Positions 51,199-62,695 of a DNA stretch of 64,000 nucleotides are shown here, piece by piece. Each line of letters opens with the position of its first letter. Positions within the stretch are counted from its first letter, which is position 1. Source of the DNA: Gallaecimonas xiamenensis 3-C-1. Lineage in GTDB: Bacteria; Pseudomonadota; Gammaproteobacteria; Enterobacterales; Gallaecimonadaceae. The stretch covers positions 62,001 through 126,000 of the forward strand of contig NZ_AMRI01000003.1 of assembly GCF_000299915.1 (NCBI RefSeq), written 5' to 3'. Made by a program: the position numbers and the translations under genes. Under the pieces are notes generated by a model that searched no databases, was not told the origin of the DNA, and saw only the letters and a program-made list of their open reading frames with translations.

Positions 51199-51996
51199 AT
51201 GAAACTGCGTCACCTGATCGCCTCCCTGGCACTGGTCAGCGCCACGGCCAGCGCCCATACCATCTGGGTCCAACCCAGCCAGTACACCCTGTCCAGCAAC
51301 AACACCTGGATTGAAGTGGAAGTGTCGGCCGGTAACATGACCTTCGTGGTGGACAAGCCGGTCAGCGCCAACAACCTCAAGCTGTTTGGCCCCGACGGCA
51401 AAGCGCGGGACATCGCCTCAAGGCATCAGGGCAAGCGCCAATCCCTGGCCGAGGCCCTGCTCAAGGAAGACGGTACCTACCGTCTGGAGCTGTCGGGCGC
51501 TCCCCGTTATATGACCTTCTACAAGGAAAAGGGCGAGCAGAAACGGCTGTTCGCGGACAAGGTGGCCGCCAAAGGCCAGCTACCCAAAGACGCCACTGAG
51601 GTGCGGTCGTTGATGGTCAACGGCAAGTCCCTGGCCTTTGTGACCGTCAATGGTCCAAGCGACGCAGCCTTGGCCACCACCGGTCATGGCCTGGAAGTGA
51701 CTCTGGGCACCCATCCGGCCGACCTGGTGGAAAAGGAGCCTGTGACCTTCACTTTCACTCTGGACGGCAAACCGGCCAAGGGCCTTGAAGTGACTATGTC
51801 CCGAGGCGGCGAGCTGTACCGCAACGAGCCGGGCCGCCAGCACCTCACTACCAATGATCAGGGCCAGCTGACCCTGACTCCGGCCGTTGCCGGCCGCTAC
51901 CTTTTGGAAACCGGTCTGGCAAGCCAAGCCGACGGCGTCAAGGCCGACCAACGCCGTGACAACCTGACCCTGACCTTCGAAGTGGGTTTGCAATAA
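51199..51996 (+). CDS. DUF4198 exported protein
   Basis: A 265-residue protein with signal peptide MKLRHLIASLALVSATASA. The mature N-terminus HTIWVQPSQYTL, with a His directly at the cleavage site, is typical of DUF4198 and NikK-type proteins, where such a His can bind metal. A second Ig-like domain (PVTFTFTLDGKPAKGLEVTM) is at the C-terminus. It is the last gene of the PepSY-DUF2271-DUF4198 operon and ends in a strong terminator. Metal binding is inferred, not shown. Confidence 0.87.
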   Translation: MKLRHLIASLALVSATASAHTIWVQPSQYTLSSNNTWIEVEVSAGNMTFVVDKPVSANNLKLFGPDGKARDIASRHQGKRQSLAEALLKEDGTYRLELSGAPRYMTFYKEKGEQKRLFADKVAAKGQLPKDATEVRSLMVNGKSLAFVTVNGPSDAALATTGHGLEVTLGTHPADLVEKEPVTFTFTLDGKPAKGLEVTMSRGGELYRNEPGRQHLTTNDQGQLTLTPAVAGRYLLETGLASQADGVKADQRRDNLTLTFEVGLQ

Positions 51997-52003
51997 GGCA
52001 GAT

Positions 52004-52032
52004 AAAAAAGGCGCCTAAGGGCGCCTTTTTTA
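52004..52032 (+). terminator. Intrinsic terminator after the DUF4198 gene
   Basis: AGGCGCC pairs with GGCGCCT around TAAG, with six T residues after it and A residues before; it can also serve the minus-strand transporter gene. Confidence 0.9.
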
Positions 52033-52081
52033 TCTGCTGAGCCTGGCCTATCTAAGGCCCAGTGCCGTGCCTGTTGCTCGA

Positions 52082-53251
52082 TTATGCCAGGCAGGCCGTT
52101 CGCTCATGCTTCGTTATCCAACCGGCGAGCAGGGCCAGCAGCAAAGCGCCGAGGGACAGCAGGGCACCGGCCCAGTTAGGGGAAGCCAGGCCAAAGCCGG
52201 CCGCGATGGTGGCGCCGCCAGCCCAGGCGCCAAGGGCGTTACCAAGGTTGAACATACCGATATTGACTGAGGCCGCCATGGTCGGAGCGCCTGCCTTGTT
52301 GGCCCTGTCCATGACCAATTTCTGAATTGGGGAAACCGTAGAAAAGCCAAAGGCGGCCATCAGGAAGATGGACAAGGAGGCCACAACTGGGTTGTCGGCC
52401 CAAAGCCAAAACGCGAACAGTACCGCAGCCTGTGCAGCCAGCGAAATGTAGAGTGTTTTAAACAGCGCCCGGTCAGCAAAGCGACCACCAATGCTGTTAC
52501 CCACCACCAGGCCCAAACCGAACAAGATCATTAGTTTGGCGACGCCACTTTCACTAAAGCCAGCCTGCTCCATCATCATGGGAGCAATGTATGTAATAGA
52601 GGTGAAGAAGGCTGCAGGGCCAAGCACCGTAATGCCCATGGTCAGTAGCACCTGCGGATCGGTGAAGGCACTCAACTCTGTTTTTACCGAGAATCGTTCG
52701 CCATTTTTGATATTCGGAACCAGCAGTAGCACACCCAGTATGGTCAGTAGGCCGATACCGGCAATGATCCAAAAAACCAACCGCCAGCCTGCTACCTGAG
52801 CCAACCAGGTACCCACCGGCACACCCACCAGATTTGCCAGCGTAAGCCCTGAAAACATCAAGGCAATGGCACTGGCTTGGCGGTTGGGGGCCACTAAAGA
52901 TGCGGCAATGATAGAGCCGATACCAAAAAAGGCGCCATGGTTGAAGGATGTCAATAGCCGCCCGGCTAATGCGATAGTCAAGGTCGGGGCTATCGCGGTG
53001 ATGATGTTGCCAAGGGTGAAAAGGGTTGCCAGACCAATGAGCATCTTCTTACGTGGCACCCTGGAACCGAGCACCGTTAACAAGGGGGCTCCCACAAATA
53101 CACCCAAGGCATAGACGGTAGCCATCATTCCAGCCTGAGGAATGTCGATGCCGAATCCCGATGCTACCTGGGGTAGGATGCCGGCGATGACGAACTCCGT
53201 CATGCCGATACCGAAAGCGCCTACCGCTAAAGCCAATAGAGCAATGGGCAT
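52082..53251 (-). CDS. MFS transporter, AraJ/YdhP-like
   Basis: A 389-residue major facilitator protein with 12 predicted helices. The opening AVGAFGIGMTEFVIAGILPQVA and the loop 2-3 sequence GSRVPRKKMLIGL fit the AraJ/YdhP drug-efflux branch, as does RLLTSFNHGAFFGIGSIIAA. The substrate is unknown. It is transcribed divergently from an Lrp/AsnC regulator 94 bases away, which likely controls it. The gene pair is visibly more AT-rich than its neighbours, which suggests later acquisition. Confidence 0.9.
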   Translation of the reverse strand: MPIALLALAVGAFGIGMTEFVIAGILPQVASGFGIDIPQAGMMATVYALGVFVGAPLLTVLGSRVPRKKMLIGLATLFTLGNIITAIAPTLTIALAGRLLTSFNHGAFFGIGSIIAASLVAPNRQASAIALMFSGLTLANLVGVPVGTWLAQVAGWRLVFWIIAGIGLLTILGVLLLVPNIKNGERFSVKTELSAFTDPQVLLTMGITVLGPAAFFTSITYIAPMMMEQAGFSESGVAKLMILFGLGLVVGNSIGGRFADRALFKTLYISLAAQAAVLFAFWLWADNPVVASLSIFLMAAFGFSTVSPIQKLVMDRANKAGAPTMAASVNIGMFNLGNALGAWAGGATIAAGFGLASPNWAGALLSLGALLLALLAGWITKHERTACLA

Positions 53252-53345
53252 GAATAACCTCCAATAGAAACTTTATTTAAGCTAACCAAATTCTGTATTT
53301 TTCGAATTATCCAGAATAAGGTTCTGCTGTGAAGGAGGTGTTTTG

Positions 53346-53840
53346 ATGTCAGATAAAGAAAGAGATGAGGTTCGGCAAAGACGCCACAAACCGGTGGAAC
53401 TGGATGACATTGACCGAAAAATATTAAGGGAGCTGGCAAAGGATGCATCCCAGAGTTATGCCGAACTGAGCCAGTCAGTGCATTTGTCTACCGCTGCCGT
53501 TCATGATCGGGTGAAAAGACTCAAACGGGATGAAGTGATCACCGGCACCGTTGCTCGCCTCGATGGATGCAAGCTAGGCCGTACCTTGTTGACCTTTGTT
53601 CTAGTTGATACCAGTAGCTATGCGGCAACCCGTGAACTTCTGGCATTCAACGTCAGGCCTGATGTGGAGGAGATCCACAGTGTCGCCGGCGACTCGAGTG
53701 TGATGATAAAGGTGCGTGCCAACGACACAGAATCATTGGAAGCCTTTCTGATGGAGGTACAGCGCTTGGAAGGGGTGCGGTCGGTACGAAGCTATATCGC
53801 GCTTTCTACCTTTCTCGAACGCGGCCCAATACCGGACTGA
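53346..53840 (+). CDS. Lrp/AsnC family transcriptional regulator
   Basis: A 164-residue regulator starting at ATG 53346 after a strong AAGGAGGTG site. The helix-turn-helix is at LDDIDRKILRELAKDASQSYAELSQSVHLSTAAVHDRVKRL, preceded by a basic 18-residue extension; the RAM effector domain follows (LLTFVLVDTSS, EEIHSVAGDSSVMIKVRA). It probably senses an amino acid and controls the divergent MFS gene and itself. It shares the AT-rich composition of that gene. Confidence 0.92.
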   Translation: MSDKERDEVRQRRHKPVELDDIDRKILRELAKDASQSYAELSQSVHLSTAAVHDRVKRLKRDEVITGTVARLDGCKLGRTLLTFVLVDTSSYAATRELLAFNVRPDVEEIHSVAGDSSVMIKVRANDTESLEAFLMEVQRLEGVRSVRSYIALSTFLERGPIPD

Positions 53841-54034
53841 TGACCTTCAATCACGCTTAGTGGCGGTGAGAAGACGAGGCTGCTTGGACTATTTCATTAG
53901 CGGTGGGCTTCGGTGACAATAGCGCCCCTTGCTCGGGTGCGGGGTGTTACTGGCCGATGCAGCGAGAAAAATGGCGGGTATCGTTTTCTATTTTTGATAT
54001 TTTAATTTAATTAAATCAATGTTTTAGGCGTGAT

Positions 54035-54598
54035 ATGCTACTGGTTATCGACAACTACGACTCCTTTACCTTTAACCTGGTGCAGTACTTTCAGGAACTG
54101 GGGCAGGAGGTGCAGGTGGCGCGTAACGATGCCTTGAGCCTGGCCGATATCGAGGCCATGGCGCCGGCGCGGTTGGTTGTTTCCCCTGGCCCCTGCACCC
54201 CCAACGAAGCGGGCATTTCCCTGGCCGCCATCAGCCATTTCATGGATAAGCTGCCTATCCTCGGGGTCTGTCTTGGCCACCAGGCCATGGCTCAGGTGCT
54301 AGGGGCTAAGGTGGTGCGGGCGCCCCAGGTGATGCACGGTAAAACATCCCCCATCCGCCACGACGGCAGTGGCCTTTTTTCCGGCCTGCCCAATCCCCTG
54401 ACGGTGACCCGTTACCATTCGCTGCTGGTGGAGGCGGACAGCCTACCGGCCTGCCTCAAAGCTAATGCCTGGACCGAAGACGGCCTGGTGATGGGCTTTG
54501 CCCACCAAAGCCTGCCCCTGCACGGGGTGCAGTTCCACCCCGAAGCCATTTTGACCCAGGCCGGCCACCAGTTGCTGGCGAACTTCCTGGCCTGCTAG
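54035..54598 (+). CDS. pabA: Aminodeoxychorismate synthase glutaminase subunit (PabA/TrpG)
   Basis: A 187-residue class I glutamine amidotransferase. [17 protein letters not shown] is the PabA/TrpG opening, [13 protein letters not shown] holds the catalytic Cys, and [12 protein letters not shown] the His-Glu pair. It supplies ammonia for p-aminobenzoate (folate) synthesis; proximity to the ArgD/AstC gene matches the pabA-argD order of enterics and supports PabA over TrpG. Upstream (53841-54034) is an AT-rich stretch near 53990-54030, probably its promoter. Confidence 0.92.
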   Translation: MLLVIDNYDSFTFNLVQYFQELGQEVQVARNDALSLADIEAMAPARLVVSPGPCTPNEAGISLAAISHFMDKLPILGVCLGHQAMAQVLGAKVVRAPQVMHGKTSPIRHDGSGLFSGLPNPLTVTRYHSLLVEADSLPACLKANAWTEDGLVMGFAHQSLPLHGVQFHPEAILTQAGHQLLANFLAC

Positions 54599-54975
54599 TC
54601 GCTGCCCCGTTTGGCGTCGAGGCTCCATTGGCCAGGGCCATTGGCCATCAGCAGCAAAAAGCCCCCGGCCATGGCCAGGTTCTTCAGGAACATGATCTGC
54701 TGCATCTGATCGCCACTGCTGTGGAACATAAAGGCCGATACCACGCAGAACAGCGCCAACAGCAGGGCCAGCCAGCGGGTGAAAAAGCCCACCACTATCA
54801 GTATGCCGCCCCCCAGCTCCAGCAAAATCACCAATGGCAGCAGCATGCCTGGAACCCCCATCTGTTCCATGTAGGCCTGGGTGCCGCTGTAGCCGGCGAT
54901 CTTGCCGTAGCCGGAGATCACGAAGATCAGGGCCAGCAGGATGCGGCCCAATAGGGGAATGAAGGGATGTTTCAT
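54595..54975 (-). CDS. DoxX family membrane protein
   Basis: Starting at ATG 54975 (GAGGTCC seven bases upstream) gives 126 residues with four membrane helices. The first helix contains [17 protein letters not shown], and [40 protein letters not shown] follows, which is diagnostic of the DoxX/DUF417 group. Related proteins take part in redox or oxidative-stress complexes. It is convergent with pabA, overlapping its stop by four bases. Confidence 0.88.
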   Translation of the reverse strand: MKHPFIPLLGRILLALIFVISGYGKIAGYSGTQAYMEQMGVPGMLLPLVILLELGGGILIVVGFFTRWLALLLALFCVVSAFMFHSSGDQMQQIMFLKNLAMAGGFLLLMANGPGQWSLDAKRGSD

Positions 54976-55163
54976 AACAGGACCTCTTCGGTTTTTATTC
55001 AGTCTAGTCAAGCGGTTTGCAAATGGTGCTTTGCCAGACTGTTATCGAATTAGCCTTGCCAATGTTTCATTATCTTGGATAAGTAATTTTTTTTGCGACA
55101 ATCGGCCAGGCTGTATATCTAACGGTTAGACGAGAAAGACAGTCCCCGAACCTTCTGAAATAA

Positions 55164-56480
<1,317 letters not shown>

Positions 56481-56543
56481 GCCCCTGGACGGCCCGCCGC
56501 CGGCGGGCCGGACTCGCGACTTAACAAGACAAAGGAGCCATCT

Positions 56544-57569
56544 ATGCTGGTTATTCGTCCTATTACCAGCCGAGATTTGGGTGCCCTGCTGCGCATCGCC
56601 GAGGAATCCGGCGTTGGCTTCACCTCCCTGCCGGTCAATGAAGAAAGGCTGGCGGCCAAAATCGCCTATTCAGAAGCCTCGTTTGCTCTGGGTGACGACG
56701 ATTGCCAAAGTGGTGAACAGGGTTACCTGCTGGTCATGGAAGACACCGAAACCGGTGAGGTGGTGGGTACCACGGCCCTGGAAGCCCGGGTTGGCCAGTC
56801 CGACGCCTTCTGGCATTACCACCTGGGCAGCGCCGTGCATTCGTCGCCGACCCTGGGGGTCCACAAGGAACATCAGCTGCTGACCCTGTGCAACGACTAC
56901 AGCGGCGTGTCGGAACTGTGCACCCTGTTTCTGAGCGAAAGCCATCGCCAGGGCCATAACGGCCGCCTGCTGTCCAAGTGCCGCTTTTTGTTCCTGGCCG
57001 AGTTTCGTGACCGTTTCGCCGAAGTGGTGATCGCCGAGATGCGCGGCGTGTCCGACACCGAAGGCCAGTCGCCTTTCTGGAGCTGGCTGCAAAAGCATTT
57101 CTTCGACATGGAATTCCCCCAGGCCGACTATTTGTCCGGCCTTGGCAAGAAGACCTTCATTGCCGAGCTGATGCCGCGCCATCCCGTCTATGTGGATATG
57201 CTGCCCAAGGCCGCCCAAGCCGTGATTGGCCAAGTCCACGACAAGACCCGCCCCGCCCTCAAATTGCTGACCGCAGAGGGTTTTCGCTGGCGCGGCTATG
57301 TGGACATCTTCGATGCCGGCCCCACAGTGGAATGCGACATCGACCATATCCAGGCCATTCGCGAGAGCGAGCGGCTGCAGGTAGCCATCGGCAACACCGA
57401 CGACGGCATCAAGACCATGATCGCCAACACCAACCTCCAGCATTTTCGCTGCACCCTGGCCAACGCCCTGCACCGCAAGGGCGACCTGGTTCTGGACCGG
57501 GCCACCGCCGACGCCCTGGGCGTCAAGGCCGGGGACTGGGTGCGTGCCATCGCTTTCGAGAAGGAGTAA
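56544..57569 (+). CDS. astA: Arginine N-succinyltransferase
   Basis: A 341-residue enzyme starting MLVIRPITSRDLGALLRIAEESGVGFTSLP, the AstA opening. Other family features are LGVHKEHQLLTLCNDYSG, EMRGVSDTEGQSPFWSWLQKHFF and the late NTNLQHFRC. It transfers succinyl from succinyl-CoA to arginine, the first step of the AST pathway. The gene is four bases from astD. Confidence 0.96.
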   Translation: MLVIRPITSRDLGALLRIAEESGVGFTSLPVNEERLAAKIAYSEASFALGDDDCQSGEQGYLLVMEDTETGEVVGTTALEARVGQSDAFWHYHLGSAVHSSPTLGVHKEHQLLTLCNDYSGVSELCTLFLSESHRQGHNGRLLSKCRFLFLAEFRDRFAEVVIAEMRGVSDTEGQSPFWSWLQKHFFDMEFPQADYLSGLGKKTFIAELMPRHPVYVDMLPKAAQAVIGQVHDKTRPALKLLTAEGFRWRGYVDIFDAGPTVECDIDHIQAIRESERLQVAIGNTDDGIKTMIANTNLQHFRCTLANALHRKGDLVLDRATADALGVKAGDWVRAIAFEKE

Positions 57570-59033
<1,464 letters not shown>

Positions 59034-59040
59034 TGACAAC

Positions 59041-59068
59041 AGACGGCAGCCTTTGGGCTGCCGTCTTT
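59041..59068 (+). terminator. Hairpin terminator between astD and the DUF1338 gene
   Basis: AGACGGCAGCC pairs perfectly with GGCTGCCGTCT around TTTG, followed by a short T tail. The 11-bp stem makes at least partial termination likely. Confidence 0.7.
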
Positions 59069-59087
59069 ACTACGAGAAGAGGTTCGT

Positions 59088-59909
59088 ATGCACAAGGACA
59101 TCAATACCCTATTTGAGTGCCTCTGGAAGAACTACCTGGAGGTCACCCCCAGCGCCAAGAAGGTGCACCAGCTGCTGGCCAGCTCCGAGCAGGGTGATGA
59201 CATCATCAACGACCATGTAGCCTTCCGTACCTTCAACATCGCTAAAGTGGGCCTGGACAAGCTGGCTGCCCACTTCCTGGCCCTGGGCTACCAAGAAAAA
59301 GGCGAGTACCACTTCGAAGCCAAGAAGCTCTACGCCAAGCATTTCGAGCACCAGGACGATACCAAGCCCAAGGTGTTTATCTCCGAGTTGCTGGTAGAAA
59401 AATGCAGCCCGGCGCTGCAGGCTCTGGTGCACAAGATGGTGGAGCAGGTGGATGAGGCCGCAGTCAGCGCCGACGACTTCCTCTACTCCGGTACCCACTG
59501 GCAGGTGTCCCACGGCGATTACGAAGCCCTGCTGGCCGAAAGCGAGTATGCGGCCTGGATGGCGGCCTACGGCTACCGCGCCAACCACTTCACCGTGTCC
59601 GTCAACCACCTGAGCAACTTCGAGACCCTCGAATCGGTCAACCAGGCGCTCAAGGATGCCGGTTTTACCCTCAACACCTCCGGTGGCGAGATCAAGGGCA
59701 GCCCCGAAGTGTGCCTGGAGCAGTCTTCCACCATGGCCGACAAGGCCGAGGTAAGCTTCACCGACGGCAACTTCGCCATCCCCAGCTGCTTCTACGAGTT
59801 TGCCCGCCGTTATCCCCAGGCTGACGGTAAGCTCTACACCGGCTTTGTGGCGGCCAGCGCCGACAAGATTTTTGAAAGCACCAACGCCAAGGTGCAGTGC
59901 AACGCCTGA
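59088..59909 (+). CDS. DUF1338 family VOC-type metal-dependent enzyme
   Basis: A 273-residue protein with the DUF1338 layout: DHVAFRTFN (metal His) near residue 44, an internal domain with SELLVEKCSPALQALVHKMV, then NHFTVSVNHLSNFETLESVNQ and SCFYEFARRYP, where a Glu would be the last ligand. Longer DUF1338 members (YdcJ/HglS) convert 2-oxoadipate to 2-hydroxyglutarate in lysine breakdown; this is the short form, whose substrate is not established. Its place behind astCAD suggests an amino-acid catabolism role. Confidence 0.85.
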   Translation: MHKDINTLFECLWKNYLEVTPSAKKVHQLLASSEQGDDIINDHVAFRTFNIAKVGLDKLAAHFLALGYQEKGEYHFEAKKLYAKHFEHQDDTKPKVFISELLVEKCSPALQALVHKMVEQVDEAAVSADDFLYSGTHWQVSHGDYEALLAESEYAAWMAAYGYRANHFTVSVNHLSNFETLESVNQALKDAGFTLNTSGGEIKGSPEVCLEQSSTMADKAEVSFTDGNFAIPSCFYEFARRYPQADGKLYTGFVAASADKIFESTNAKVQCNA

Positions 59910-59924
59910 TAGGTCTTGCCCATC

Positions 59925-59952
59925 AAAAAGGCCGCATTCGCGGCCTTTTTTG
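59925..59952 (+). terminator. Intrinsic terminator after the DUF1338 gene
   Basis: AGGCCGC pairs with GCGGCCT around ATTC, flanked by A residues before and six T residues after; it can also serve the minus-strand gene ending at 59953. Confidence 0.9.
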
Positions 59953-60693
59953 TCAGAGCAGGTGATACTTCTTCTTCAGTTCCTGCCATTTGCCTGATTT
60001 CATCAGGTCCAACTCCCCTTGGTTGAGCCAATCCAACCAGGCGGCGTTCTTTTCCTTGTTGCCACAGGCCACGTACAGGGGCACCGGATCGGTAAAGCGG
60101 CCCACGTCCCGCACCAGTTTGCTGAGGTTGTTGTCTGCCAGATAGTGGGTCATCTCGGCTTCGGGGGCGGCAATAACGTCCAACTCACCGATACGCAGGC
60201 GCCTTACCAACTCGGGCAGCCCCTTATCTTCGGGCACCAGCACCAGCTGCTTGGGTTTGAACTTTTTCAATGGCGCCAGGGCTGCTTCCATACGGGAGTT
60301 CTTCAGCACGCCGACCCGGCGGTTCTGAAAGCTGCTCAAGTCCTCATACTTGAGGGGATCGGCGGGCCGTACAAAGAGGTGCGGTGACATCACCACCCAA
60401 GGGTCCGAGGTGAAGTTCAGTTCAGGGGCCTCAGAAGGGTGTATGCCCAGCAGGCAGTCGTAGAGGCCACTCTCGCCGCCGGCGATCATGGCATTCCAGG
60501 GCACCACGTTGTAGTCCACGGTCAGCTGGTGCTGGGCAAAAATAGCCTGGGCCGCTTCTACGAAAAAGCCGGGGCTGTCGGTGCCGGGAGGGGCTGTGTA
60601 GGGGTAGCTGTCCGGGCCGCGCAGCCGCACGTCATCGGCCTGGGCCAGGCCGGCGGCCATCAGCAATGCCAGGGAAAATAGCTTAGTTTTCAT
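59953..60693 (-). CDS. Periplasmic amino-acid-type solute-binding protein (family 3)
   Basis: A 246-residue protein with signal peptide MKTKLFSLALLMAAGLAQA. It has the bacterial extracellular family 3 fold: an N-terminal strand-loop with SYPYTAPPG, then VEAAQAIFAQHQLTVDYNVVPWNAMIAGGESGLYDCLLGI, and later DVIAAPEAEMTHYL. No permease or ATPase is next to it, so it may be an orphan receptor-type protein. Typical ligand-binding Arg/Asp residues are not clearly conserved. Role unknown. Confidence 0.85.
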   Translation of the reverse strand: MKTKLFSLALLMAAGLAQADDVRLRGPDSYPYTAPPGTDSPGFFVEAAQAIFAQHQLTVDYNVVPWNAMIAGGESGLYDCLLGIHPSEAPELNFTSDPWVVMSPHLFVRPADPLKYEDLSSFQNRRVGVLKNSRMEAALAPLKKFKPKQLVLVPEDKGLPELVRRLRIGELDVIAAPEAEMTHYLADNNLSKLVRDVGRFTDPVPLYVACGNKEKNAAWLDWLNQGELDLMKSGKWQELKKKYHLL

Positions 60694-60857
60694 TTGTGTA
60701 CTCCTTGAGCCACTGGTCTGCTTTATCTTAGGCGATGGCGGGCCCCCTGCTCAAACGAGGCGTGCATTTACCATGCTGCGCCAAGGGGCCGGTCCAGATG
60801 CCTTGGTACTTTTTCTTTAAAGTCGTAGGCTTAAGAAAAACATAAGAGGTTGCTTGC

Positions 60858-61763
60858 GTGTCTCTTGCCAATCATATCCTGCACCAACTCAATGCCGTAC
60901 TGCTGGGTAAGGAAGGGCCGGTCAAACTGGCCCTGTGCTGCCTGCTGTCCCGGGGCCACCTGCTGATAGAAGACTTGCCGGGGACTGGTAAAACCACCCT
61001 GTCCCATGCCCTGGCTGCCACCCTGGGCCTTGGCTACCAGCGGGTGCAGTTTACCTCGGACATGCTGCCGGCCGATCTTATCGGCGTGTCCATCTACCGC
61101 CAGGAAAGCGGTCATTTTGACTTCCAGCCCGGGCCTTTGTTCAGCCAGGTGTTGCTGGCAGACGAGATCAACAGGGCCAGCCCCAAGACCCAAAGCGCCC
61201 TGCTGGAGGCCATGGCCGAAGGCCAGGTCAGTACCGACGGCCACACCTACGGCCTGCCCCAGCCCTTTTTCGTTATCGCCACCCAAAACCCGGTGGACCA
61301 GGCCGGCACCTACCCGCTGCCAGAATCCCAACTGGACCGCTTTGCCATGCGCATCGCCCTGGGATTTCCGCCCAAGGAGGCGGAAAAGGCCCTGCTCAAA
61401 GGCCAGGCCAGGGCCCACCAAGAGCTGCAAGCCCTGCTGGACACCGAACGGCTGGCTGAACTTCAGGCCGAGGTGGACCAGGTCCGGGCGTCGGACGATC
61501 TGCTGGACTACCTGCTGGCTCTGCTCAAGGCGTCCAGGGAACTGCCGGATGTGCCAAGGCCCCTGTCGCCCCGGGCCGGTAAGGCATTGCTGGCGGCAGC
61601 CAAAGCCTGGGCCTGGCTGGCGGGGCGGGACTATGTGTTGCCGGAGGATATCCAGGCCATTTTCGCCTCTGTGGCAGAGCACCGGCTCAGCCCGGTGGCC
61701 CAGGGCGGCCAGCAAGCCTATGCCAGCCTGGTGCTGGCGGCCGTGGACCCGGTACTGTCATGA
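60858..61763 (+). CDS. MoxR-family AAA+ ATPase
   Basis: A 301-residue ATPase starting at GTG 60858 after GAGG. Walker A is LIEDLPGTGKTTLSHALA, Walker B LLADEINRASPKTQSALLEAMAEGQV, with the sensor-1 Asn in VIATQNPVDQAGTYPLPESQLDRF. MoxR proteins act as chaperones for partner complexes. The immediate partners DUF58 and a transglutaminase-like membrane protein form the standard three-gene operon. Its stop overlaps the DUF58 start (ATGA). Confidence 0.94.
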   Translation: MSLANHILHQLNAVLLGKEGPVKLALCCLLSRGHLLIEDLPGTGKTTLSHALAATLGLGYQRVQFTSDMLPADLIGVSIYRQESGHFDFQPGPLFSQVLLADEINRASPKTQSALLEAMAEGQVSTDGHTYGLPQPFFVIATQNPVDQAGTYPLPESQLDRFAMRIALGFPPKEAEKALLKGQARAHQELQALLDTERLAELQAEVDQVRASDDLLDYLLALLKASRELPDVPRPLSPRAGKALLAAAKAWAWLAGRDYVLPEDIQAIFASVAEHRLSPVAQGGQQAYASLVLAAVDPVLS

Positions 61764-62695
61764 CCAGTTGGCGCCAGCGCTGGCTGGGGCACTTCCTGGC
61801 CCGCCGTCAGCCCCCGGCCAGCCACTGTCAGCTCAGCAATGCCAATATCTATATCCTGCCCACCCCTTTCGGTTACGCCTTTTTGGGGGTGGTGATGGCC
61901 ATCTTCCTGCTGGGCACCAATTACCAGAACAACCTGGTGCTGCTGCTGGCCTTTTTCCTGGTCAGCCTGTTTACCACCTGCATGTACCTGACCCACCGCA
62001 ACCTGGCCGGCCTGAGCCTGAGCCGGCTGGCCCTCAAGCCCCAGGTGGCAGGGGATGACTTGCGTCTTCAGGTGCAGGTGGACGGCAAAAGCCACTGGGG
62101 CATAGAGCTGCGCTATGGCAAGGGGCCGGTGCGGCTGGCGGATGTGACCGGCCTGGAGCGCTTGGTTCTGCTGGCGCTACCTGGGCGGCGGGGCCGTTAC
62201 AGGCCGGGGCGGCTGACGGTAGCCTGCCGTTACCCCCTGGGGCTTTTTCGGGCCTGGAGCTACCCGGACCTGGACCAGGAACTGCTGCTCTATCCCAAGC
62301 CTGAGCCCTGGCCAAAGGGGGCCCAGGACAGTAACAAGGAAGGGCAGGGCCAGGACCCGGGCCGGGGGGAAAGCGACTGGCAGGGGCTGAAGAGCTACCA
62401 GCCCGGTGAACCCTTGCGGCGGGTGGCCTGGAAGCAGCTGGCTCAGGGGCGGGGCATGTGGTCCAAGGAATTTGCCAGTCCCCAACAGGACAACCGTTGG
62501 TTGCGCCTGGCCGAGGTGCCCGGCAACCACCTGGAGCAGCGCTTGTCGCGCCTGGCCTGGCAGGTGCTGGACGCCAGCCGTCGCCAGGACCTCTACGGCT
62601 TGGACCTGGGGGGCCAGCTATTGCCCTTGGGGGCGGGGCCGGCCCATCGCGACCAATGCCTGGCAGCCCTGGCCTGTTACGGGGAGAAGCCATGA
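61760..62695 (+). CDS. DUF58 domain protein
   Basis: A 311-residue protein with two hydrophobic segments near 32-70 (FGYAFLGVVMAIFLLGTNYQNNLVLLLAFFLVSLF) and a C-terminal DUF58/VWA-like domain including DWQGLKSYQPGEPLRRVAWKQLAQG, the family signature. It is thought to work with MoxR ATPases on envelope proteins. Its stop overlaps the next gene (ATGA). Confidence 0.9.
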   Translation: MTSWRQRWLGHFLARRQPPASHCQLSNANIYILPTPFGYAFLGVVMAIFLLGTNYQNNLVLLLAFFLVSLFTTCMYLTHRNLAGLSLSRLALKPQVAGDDLRLQVQVDGKSHWGIELRYGKGPVRLADVTGLERLVLLALPGRRGRYRPGRLTVACRYPLGLFRAWSYPDLDQELLLYPKPEPWPKGAQDSNKEGQGQDPGRGESDWQGLKSYQPGEPLRRVAWKQLAQGRGMWSKEFASPQQDNRWLRLAEVPGNHLEQRLSRLAWQVLDASRRQDLYGLDLGGQLLPLGAGPAHRDQCLAALACYGEKP

